Source: Coriobacteriales bacterium
GTDB lineage: Bacteria > Actinomycetota > Coriobacteriia > Coriobacteriales > UBA8131
Assembly (NCBI GenBank): GCA_031261765.1
Contig: JAISJA010000043.1
Location: 1 to 6,072 of the forward strand
DNA: 6,072 nucleotides
Direction: 5' to 3'
The notes below the pieces were generated by a model. It ran no database searches, was not told the origin of the DNA, and saw only the letters and a program-made list of their open reading frames with translations. The translations under genes and the position numbers were made by a program. Within the stretch, counting starts at the first letter, position 1, and each line of letters opens with the position of its first letter. Below, piece after piece: positions 1-3,914 of the stretch.

Positions 1-411
1 CCCAAGCGACGCGCCGGCGGACGCGCCCAAAAGGTCCGGAGACACAAGCGGATTCCTGAACATACCCTGCAATGACGCACCGGATGACGCAAGCGCCGCA
101 CCTACCAATATGACAAGTAATATGCGCGGCAGACGTATGTTGAATATGACGCGGTCTAACGAGTACACGGCAGTGTTGTCTGGCGTGATGGAAGACGCGT
201 CAAAGAAATGCCTGAACAAGCCCTGTATGAGGTCTACGGGGTTAACGGAATAACGACCAAGGAAGAAAGATATGAAAAGCGCCGCCAGGAGCACCGCGAC
301 AAAGGCGATCTTCGCTATGGGCGATATGGGCGCATCGAACATACCTCGCGCACGTTTTACGTCCGCAGATATGCTCTCGTCTGTAGATGCAACCTCATGT
401 TTTGTACCCAT
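1..411 (-). CDS. FecCD-type iron/cobalamin ABC transporter permease, N-terminal part (cut by window edge)
   Basis: The minus-strand frame is open from an ATG at 411-409 to the left edge, giving 137 residues with no stop. The first 30 or so residues are polar and probably cytoplasmic. Residues about 33-52 form a strong hydrophobic segment (first membrane helix). A second hydrophobic stretch begins at [16 protein letters not shown] (residues 93-108) and leads into [20 protein letters not shown] (111-130). This block is the typical FecCD/BtuC/FhuB signature (RLPR, then Q-x-x-F-x-NPL, then P-x-LLG). Family members are membrane permeases, usually of about 330 residues, that import ferric siderophores, haem or vitamin B12 with a binding protein and a FecC/BtuD-type ATPase. 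Neither partner is visible and would lie to the left if present. The substrate cannot be told from this fragment. There is no Shine-Dalgarno sequence upstream; a TATAAT box ends only six bases before the ATG. Family assignment is firm. Confidence 0.9.
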   Translation of the reverse strand, partial: MGTKHEVASTDESISADVKRARGMFDAPISPIAKIAFVAVLLAALFISFFLGRYSVNPVDLIQGLFRHFFDASSITPDNTAVYSLDRVIFNIRLPRILLVILVGAALASSGASLQGMFRNPLVSPDLLGASAGASLG

Positions 412-417
412 ATGAGT

Positions 418-423
418 ATTATA
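418..423 (-). promoter_or_regulatory. -10 box of the permease gene, probably giving a leaderless mRNA
   Basis: On the minus strand a perfect TATAAT is followed by six bases and then the ATG at 411. With normal -10 to start-site spacing, transcription would begin at or next to the A of the ATG. No good -35 hexamer lies 16-18 bases upstream. A second -10-like hexamer, TATAGT, lies at 461-466 and would instead give a leader of about 40 nt, so the start site is not settled. Confidence 0.5.
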
Positions 424-438
424 CGCTAACGGGTATAA
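419..438. promoter_or_regulatory. Inverted repeat overlapping the permease -10 box, candidate operator
   Basis: The arms TTATAC (419-424) and GTATAA (433-438) are perfect inverted 6-mers separated by 8 bases. One arm overlaps the TATAAT box of the permease gene. A protein bound here would block polymerase. Metal-uptake permeases are commonly repressed by Fur- or DtxR-type regulators, but this site matches neither consensus well, so the regulator is unknown. A further half-site, TATACC, lies at 463-468. Confidence 0.35.
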
Positions 439-480
439 GGTTCCGGCTTTCGCTACTTGCACTATACCGCAGCGTTATGC

Positions 481-595
481 CGTGGATTCCGGGTCAAGCC
501 CGGAATGACGTAACTTGGATGCCAGAATGACGTAACTTGGATGCCGGAATGACGTATAGGGGTGCCGGAATGACGTAGAAGGCGCCAGAATGACG
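481..595 (+). repeat. Dispersed palindromic repeat, copy A, with four tail units
   Basis: The head is a hairpin with arms ATTCCGGG (486-493) and CCCGGAAT (499-506) around TCAAG, followed by GACG. Four degenerate tandem units follow at 511-532, 533-554, 555-575 and 576-595, each ending in GAATGACG. The tail stops three bases short of the NTPase stop codon at 599-601. In the transcribed (minus) direction the order is stop codon, tail units, hairpin. No T-run follows the hairpin on either strand, so it is not a standard intrinsic terminator. This is the longest of the four copies. Confidence 0.85.
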
Positions 596-598
596 GCA

Positions 599-1072
599 TC
601 ATAAAGTATCTATAGCGTCGACAGCCCAGCGCTTGCATGCGACGTCCAAGAGACTCGGACGCACTACTATGATAGCGTCGTTATATGCTATATCATCAAG
701 CAGTTTAAGCGCAGACGTGAATCCCCCACCATGTACGAGCTCCAGCGGCCCAATCTCGTCTATGACCGTAACAGTCGCGCGTTCGGCGGCCGCAGGTTCG
801 CACAGGGCGTCAAAATATGCGTTCACAGCTTCCATAGCCGTATCACTGAACGCCCAGGAAAGGCCGTGCGCGCCAGCGCCTGCATCGGCGAGCCTTATAC
901 GTTCCTCGCCAGGCAACAGCAACGCGTCTATCCCAGTCTTCTTACCGCCATCGAAAACGGCGGGACAGATAATACCACTTACAGAAAAACCGGCTGCCCG
1001 GGAGTTATCCAACAACCCGAGCAGCTTTTGTGTCTTACCTGAACCGGACTCGCCGGTGATTATTGTTAGCAT
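599..1072 (-). CDS. THEP1-like P-loop nucleoside-triphosphatase
   Basis: A 157-residue protein from the ATG at 1072-1070. Walker A is GESGSGKT at residues 7-14, directly after the first beta strand (LTIIT). Walker B is VTVIDEIGPLEL at 101-112; the DEIGP(L/M)EL form is characteristic of the THEP1/NTPase_1 family (archaeal and bacterial NTPases and nucleotide-kinase-like proteins). GIICPAVFDGGKKTGID (33-49) and VVRPSLLDV (136-144) match the positions of family motifs as I recall them. Length fits the usual 160-200 residues, slightly short. The protein should be cytoplasmic and hydrolyse or transfer phosphate from NTPs; its physiological role is not well established in this family. The frame extends to a TTG at 1126, but the extra 18 residues precede the expected N-terminal strand, so I prefer the internal ATG. 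No Shine-Dalgarno sequence is present. It lies upstream of the permease gene with repeat copy A between them. Confidence 0.8.
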   Translation of the reverse strand: MLTIITGESGSGKTQKLLGLLDNSRAAGFSVSGIICPAVFDGGKKTGIDALLLPGEERIRLADAGAGAHGLSWAFSDTAMEAVNAYFDALCEPAAAERATVTVIDEIGPLELVHGGGFTSALKLLDDIAYNDAIIVVRPSLLDVACKRWAVDAIDTL

Positions 1073-1079
1073 GAGTGTA

Positions 1080-1109
1080 AGATTATCATCGATTACGGTG
1101 CATTGTAAG
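1080..1109 (-). promoter_or_regulatory. Possible promoter of the NTPase gene, near-leaderless
   Basis: On the minus strand the overlapping -10-like hexamers GATAAT (1087-1082) and TAATCT (1085-1080) end 9 and 7 bases before the ATG at 1072. A weak -35-like CTTACA lies at 1109-1104, 16 to 18 bases upstream. No ribosome-binding motif lies between the box and the ATG. This is the same layout as at the permease gene, and again implies a leaderless or nearly leaderless transcript. Confidence 0.4.
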
Positions 1110-1133
1110 CCATGTACAATACGCAAGTCATTC

Positions 1134-1208
1134 GCGTGGATTCCGGGTCAAGCCCGGAATGACGTAGCTTGGACGCCAGAATGACGTAGCTTGGACGCCA
1201 GAATGACG
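1134..1208 (+). repeat. Dispersed palindromic repeat, copy B, with two identical tail units
   Basis: The head arms ATTCCGGG (1140-1147) and CCCGGAAT (1153-1160) flank TCAAG. Two tail units at 1165-1186 and 1187-1208 are identical over 22 bases. The second unit abuts the aldolase stop codon at 1209-1211 with no gap. Exact identity of the two units points to a recent tandem duplication. The element fills part of the gap between the aldolase and the NTPase promoter region. Confidence 0.87.
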
Positions 1209-2153
1209 TTACAGGGAAAAGTTCTCTTTGCCCTCGAATACGTCCATGGCTTCGTCCGGGTCATAGTCGGCCAGCGTTATGGCGCTTATCGCCTTCGTTA
1301 AACGTATGGCTTCGTCTTCTGAGCGCATATGTATGTTACGGCCGGTCGCGTTACCGTCGGCACCACCGATGTGTATCTGGTCATACAGGTTCTGCAAGAA
1401 CTCCTTTGCGTCTGCTTTTGAACCACCGGCGCATACAAGCCCGGTACGTCCGGCTGCCTCGCTGGCTATAGCCAAAAGCTCGGCCGAGCTCTTACCGTCG
1501 ACGGCCTTTGGCGGATTGACCTTCACGAAGTCGGAACCAAGGCTCACGGCCACGCCCGCGGCGCCCGCTATAAGCGCGGCGTCCTTCTCGTTCTCTACCG
1601 CTTTACCACGTGGATAAATCCATAACACAGTTATGAGCCCGCTGGCGTGCGCCTCTGCTATAAGCTCGCCAGCCTCTGCCATCATAGTGGCCTCATATTC
1701 GCTGCCAAGGTAAATGGTGTAGCCGATACCCACGATGTTAACGCCGGCGTCGCGCATAGCTAGCACGCTATCAAGCGAGTATAATTGCGGCGAATAAGGG
1801 TCGTCCTGCGACGTCTTAACAAGGTTCGTCTTGGAGTTCATCTTCACGAGGTAGTTTATCTCAGGATAATCGGCCCCATAACGTGCGATGAGCCCGCGTT
1901 GGCCCGCAAGCACGCCAACGACGCCTTTTGAACCTATATGGAAAAGATGCTCCGGGTCGTTGTCAGACGGGTCTATGCCCTCGCCGTGGAAGTCCCCGTT
2001 TAGGTGCTCCACTTTCTGGTCGCACGCGAACAGCATAAGGCGGCCGGTATTGCGCGTGGCGGCAAGATAGTTGGCTATATAGTCCTCACGTGCCTCTGGC
2101 AATACGTCAAGCGGCACTTTAACGTCGTCAGCTGTGATCTTCAAATCTGGCAT
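1209..2153 (-). CDS. fbaB: Class I fructose-bisphosphate aldolase, DhnA/FbaB (archaeal-type) family
   Basis: A 314-residue TIM-barrel aldolase that should cleave or form fructose 1,6-bisphosphate through a Schiff base, serving glycolysis and gluconeogenesis in the cytoplasm. Residues counted from the chosen start: D45 in ACDQKVEH; W178 and Y180 in LWIYPRG; the Schiff-base lysine K211 in DFVKVNPP; the phosphate-binding CAGGSK (241-246); and GNATGRNIHMR near 268-277. The spacing of Y180 to K211 (31) equals that of the catalytic Tyr146 and Lys177 of the Thermoproteus tenax enzyme, and W178 aligns with its Trp144. Two ATGs lie six bases apart (2159 and 2153). The AAAGGAG at 2167-2161 is one base from the first and seven from the second, so the second is the better start. 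A related DhnA-family activity, such as the aldolase/transaldolase of aromatic amino-acid synthesis, cannot be fully excluded. The stop codon touches repeat copy B. Confidence 0.88.
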   Translation of the reverse strand: MPDLKITADDVKVPLDVLPEAREDYIANYLAATRNTGRLMLFACDQKVEHLNGDFHGEGIDPSDNDPEHLFHIGSKGVVGVLAGQRGLIARYGADYPEINYLVKMNSKTNLVKTSQDDPYSPQLYSLDSVLAMRDAGVNIVGIGYTIYLGSEYEATMMAEAGELIAEAHASGLITVLWIYPRGKAVENEKDAALIAGAAGVAVSLGSDFVKVNPPKAVDGKSSAELLAIASEAAGRTGLVCAGGSKADAKEFLQNLYDQIHIGGADGNATGRNIHMRSEDEAIRLTKAISAITLADYDPDEAMDVFEGKENFSL

Positions 2154-2160
2154 TTTCATT

Positions 2161-2167
2161 CTCCTTT
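2161..2167 (-). promoter_or_regulatory. Shine-Dalgarno site that decides the aldolase start
   Basis: AAAGGAG on the minus strand is the strongest ribosome-binding site in the window. It is one base before the ATG at 2159, too close for initiation there, and seven bases before the ATG at 2153, which is ideal. The aldolase should therefore begin MPDLKI rather than MKMPDLKI. Confidence 0.7.
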
Positions 2168-2205
2168 AATCCTTGTTTATTGGTCGTTCATTATTTTGTA
2201 GTCTA

Positions 2206-2211
2206 ATTATA
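2206..2211 (-). promoter_or_regulatory. -10 box of the aldolase gene
   Basis: A perfect TATAAT on the minus strand lies in an AT-rich stretch about 50 bases before the aldolase start, predicting a leader of about 45 nt that contains the Shine-Dalgarno site. The -35 region is weak (TATCGT at a 17-base spacing), so the promoter may need an activator or be modest in strength. Confidence 0.5.
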
Positions 2212-2235
2212 AGGCAAAATCGTAACAAACGATAC

Positions 2236-2277
2236 ATCATGATATGCATATGGCAGACGGCGCTTCGCGCCACTGCC
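2236..2277. other. Cluster of palindromes between nadE and the aldolase promoter
   Basis: Two overlapping perfect palindromes, ATCATGAT (2236-2243) and ATATGCATAT (2242-2251), are followed by a nested hairpin: outer arms GGCAG (2252-2256) and CTGCC (2273-2277), inner arms GGCGC (2259-2263) and GCGCC (2267-2271) around a TTC loop. They sit just upstream of the aldolase promoter and downstream of nadE. The hairpin could end or protect the nadE transcript, but no T-run follows it in the nadE direction. The AT palindromes could bind a dimeric regulator. Function is unknown. Confidence 0.4.
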
Positions 2278-2325
2278 TGGATCCCGGGTCAAGCCCGGGA
2301 TGACGTAATGGAACCCGGGATGACA
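2278..2325 (+). repeat. Dispersed palindromic repeat, copy C, variant arms and one tail unit
   Basis: The head arms are ATCCCGGG (2281-2288) and CCCGGGAT (2294-2301) around TCAAG. Compared with the other copies, T became C in the left arm and A became G in the right, so pairing is kept. The single tail unit (2306-2325) also contains CCCGGGAT (2314-2321), repeating the variant arm exactly. The element ends four bases before the nadE stop codon at 2330-2332. Confidence 0.85.
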
Positions 2326-2329
2326 TAAG

Positions 2330-3154
2330 CTAGGCAATAGGTTCGGCAAAACCGTCTATGACCGCGCCTGGCGGTTCCACGGCACGTTTGTATGAAGCGG
2401 ACCGTACCATGCGCGCTATCTGTGCCTTGGCGTTAGCGGCGTCAGGCGCTACGGAGCTAACGTCCTCGTTTGAGAAATACGCGCGCAGCGCGTCGTCAAG
2501 TATGTCATACGGCGGTAAGTTGTCCACGTCACGCTGTCCGTCATACAACTCGGCAGACGGGGCCTTATCCAAAACGGTTTGAGGAATCGGTTCGGTGTCC
2601 CCGGTCTCGGCCGCGCTGGCGTTTCGCCACTTCGCCAGTTTGTATACGTCTGTCTTGTACACGTTGCCTATGGGCGCGAACGCGCCGCACGTATCGCCAT
2701 ATAATGTGGAGTAACCCATAGCGGCCTCTGACTTGTTGCCTGTGTTCAATACGAACCAGCCATATGTGTTCGATAAATGCATGAGCCATACCATGCGCAA
2801 ACGCGCCTGCAGGTTCTGCAGGGCGATGTCTGACCCGCGTGTACCAATGGTGTCATCCGAAAGCTCAACAAAAGACATGTAAGCGTCGTCTATGGAAAGC
2901 GTCACGGTATCTATGTCAAGACGCCGTGCAAGCTCAGAAGCGTCGTCTACACTGCCGGGCGTGGAATGCGGACCCGGCATAAGCACGCCGTGCGTGTGCT
3001 CGGGCCCAAGTGTATCCACCGCTATAGCGGCCACGACAGAGGAGTCTATACCGCCGGACAGTCCTATAACGACGTCTTTGCATCCGTTGTCCTGAAGGAA
3101 GTCCTGGGTTTGGATGCAGATGTCGTCCCAGTATTTACCGTAGTCTGTTGTCAT
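2330..3154 (-). CDS. nadE: NAD+ synthetase, stand-alone (ammonia-dependent type)
   Basis: A 274-residue member of the N-type ATP pyrophosphatases that adenylates and amidates nicotinic acid adenine dinucleotide to NAD+, the last step of NAD synthesis, in the cytoplasm. Visible motifs: the pyrophosphate loop GLSGGIDSS (31-39); LQNLQARLRM (112-121); LNTGNKSEAAMGYSTLYGD (136-154), which contributes to substrate binding; KAPSAEL (197-203); LPPYDILD (213-220); and YKRAVEPPG (255-263). These read most like the C-terminal synthetase domain of glutamine-dependent NadE enzymes, yet the nitrilase-like glutaminase domain (about 270 residues) is absent and the upstream DNA holds only a repeat and the end of another gene. 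It therefore probably uses free ammonia, or ammonia from a partner. Length matches E. coli NadE. Only a weak purine-rich site (AAGGAAAG) precedes the ATG at 3154, about 11 bases away. Repeat copies lie on both sides of the gene. Confidence 0.93.
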   Translation of the reverse strand: MTTDYGKYWDDICIQTQDFLQDNGCKDVVIGLSGGIDSSVVAAIAVDTLGPEHTHGVLMPGPHSTPGSVDDASELARRLDIDTVTLSIDDAYMSFVELSDDTIGTRGSDIALQNLQARLRMVWLMHLSNTYGWFVLNTGNKSEAAMGYSTLYGDTCGAFAPIGNVYKTDVYKLAKWRNASAAETGDTEPIPQTVLDKAPSAELYDGQRDVDNLPPYDILDDALRAYFSNEDVSSVAPDAANAKAQIARMVRSASYKRAVEPPGAVIDGFAEPIA

Positions 3155-3185
3155 GTTGCTATATGCTTTCCTTATGTAATGTATC

Positions 3186-3237
3186 GCGTGGATTCCGGGT
3201 CAAGCCCGGAATGACGTAATGGGCTCGCAGGATGACA
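3186..3237 (+). repeat. Dispersed palindromic repeat, copy D, with one decayed tail unit
   Basis: The head arms ATTCCGGG (3192-3199) and CCCGGAAT (3205-3212) flank TCAAG and are identical to copies A and B. One diverged tail unit (about 3217-3237) ends in GGATGACA. The tail ends about seven bases before the hydrolase stop codon (3245-3247), and the head starts about 30 bases before the nadE ATG. On the minus strand the loop and right arm read TTGACC (3203-3198), close to a -35 hexamer, so the element may overlap the nadE promoter. Confidence 0.83.
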
Positions 3238-3244
3238 CACTAGC

Positions 3245-3850
3245 TTAATATTCTGCTAGCCCCATATGATATTCGTTTGCTATCGTAGTAGGCTCGTTGT
3301 GCCCAGGATACACCACTGTCTCGCCAGGAAGCTCGCACAGGCGCGCAAGGCTGTTGTGCATGTCATCCGCACTGCCGCTCTCAAGGTCTGTCCTGCCGCA
3401 GGTGCCCTTGAACAGCGTATCGCCCGAGAACATAACGCCGTCGCTGTCGCTGTACAGGCATATGCCGCCCTGGGTGTGCCCCGGCGTGTGCAGAACGTTG
3501 AATTCCAGTCCGCCTACCTTCAGCACGTCTCCGCCTGATACGGACTTAACCGGCTGCTTCAAGTCGTGCATGTCGCATTCCAGATGTCCACGGTCTGCTT
3601 TGTGCGCGTAAACAGAAGCGCCTGTGGCATTTGCAAGTTCCACAAGCGCTCCAACGTGGTCTGTGTGGCGGTGCGTCAGCAATATGGCGTCCACTTTGCG
3701 GTCGCCTATGGCTTTCATGATGCGCTCGGCGTCATCAGCGGGATCTACCACGACGACATGGTCGCTGTCAGCTTCTTTGCTGATTATGTAACAATTGGTG
3801 ATAAGCCCGGGTGCGTAGGGTATGGGTATATCTAATGTCTCGATATTCAT
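3245..3850 (-). CDS. Metallo-beta-lactamase-fold hydrolase, glyoxalase II-like
   Basis: A 201-residue soluble protein with every expected metal ligand of the glyoxalase II-like group: LTHRHTDHVG (58-67, with H60, H62, D64 and H65), H125 in HTPGHTQGG, D144 in FSGDTLF, and H184 in YPGHNEPTT. The fold binds two metal ions (zinc or iron) and hydrolyses thioesters or similar bonds. Proteins of this size, lacking the longer C-terminal glutathione-binding region of true GloB, are usually annotated as hydroxyacylglutathione hydrolase-like, and the substrate here is unknown. It follows relA after 64 bases, a pairing I recall from several Gram-positive groups. AGGAAGGGG lies just upstream of the ATG. 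The intergenic DNA has a weak promoter-like pair (TTTACG, 16 bases, CATATT), so it may be transcribed with relA or alone. Confidence 0.88.
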   Translation of the reverse strand: MNIETLDIPIPYAPGLITNCYIISKEADSDHVVVVDPADDAERIMKAIGDRKVDAILLTHRHTDHVGALVELANATGASVYAHKADRGHLECDMHDLKQPVKSVSGGDVLKVGGLEFNVLHTPGHTQGGICLYSDSDGVMFSGDTLFKGTCGRTDLESGSADDMHNSLARLCELPGETVVYPGHNEPTTIANEYHMGLAEY

Positions 3851-3854
3851 AATG

Positions 3855-3863
3855 CCCCTTCCT
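3855..3863 (-). promoter_or_regulatory. Ribosome-binding site of the hydrolase gene
   Basis: AGGAAGGGG on the minus strand, with its GGAAGG core six bases before the ATG at 3850. It supports that start, which also gives the expected N-terminal strand MNIETLDIPI of the fold. Confidence 0.6.
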
Positions 3864-3914
3864 ATAAAGCCGCTAGTTAAGCAATATGTTATTTACCATG
3901 ATAGCGTAAATTTA

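Noticed and set aside
208..429. Plus-strand open frame of 73 codons at the left end
   Set aside because: It lies antisense to the FecCD permease, whose minus-strand frame has a clear family signature. The plus-strand product is rich in Arg and Tyr and resembles nothing I recognise.
481..595. Repeat copy A as a small CRISPR array
   Set aside because: The 20-22 bp units are directly contiguous with no unique spacers, and no cas genes are present.
1073..1126. TTG start extending the NTPase by 18 residues
   Set aside because: The Walker A strand should be near the N-terminus, the extension has no family match, and a -10-like box lies inside it just before the ATG at 1072.
633..1184. Plus-strand open frame of 183 codons over the NTPase gene
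   Set aside because: It is a shadow of the NTPase. Its end is translated repeat sequence (WIPGQARND), a peptide that I recall recurring in spurious ORFs across databases.
2330..3154. nadE as a fragment of a broken two-domain gene
   Set aside because: No remnant of a nitrilase domain is seen between 3154 and the hydrolase stop at 3245, and 274 residues is a normal length for the single-domain enzyme.
481..3237. Repeat hairpins as intrinsic terminators
   Set aside because: None of the four hairpins is followed by a T-run on either strand. Rho-dependent or processing roles remain possible.
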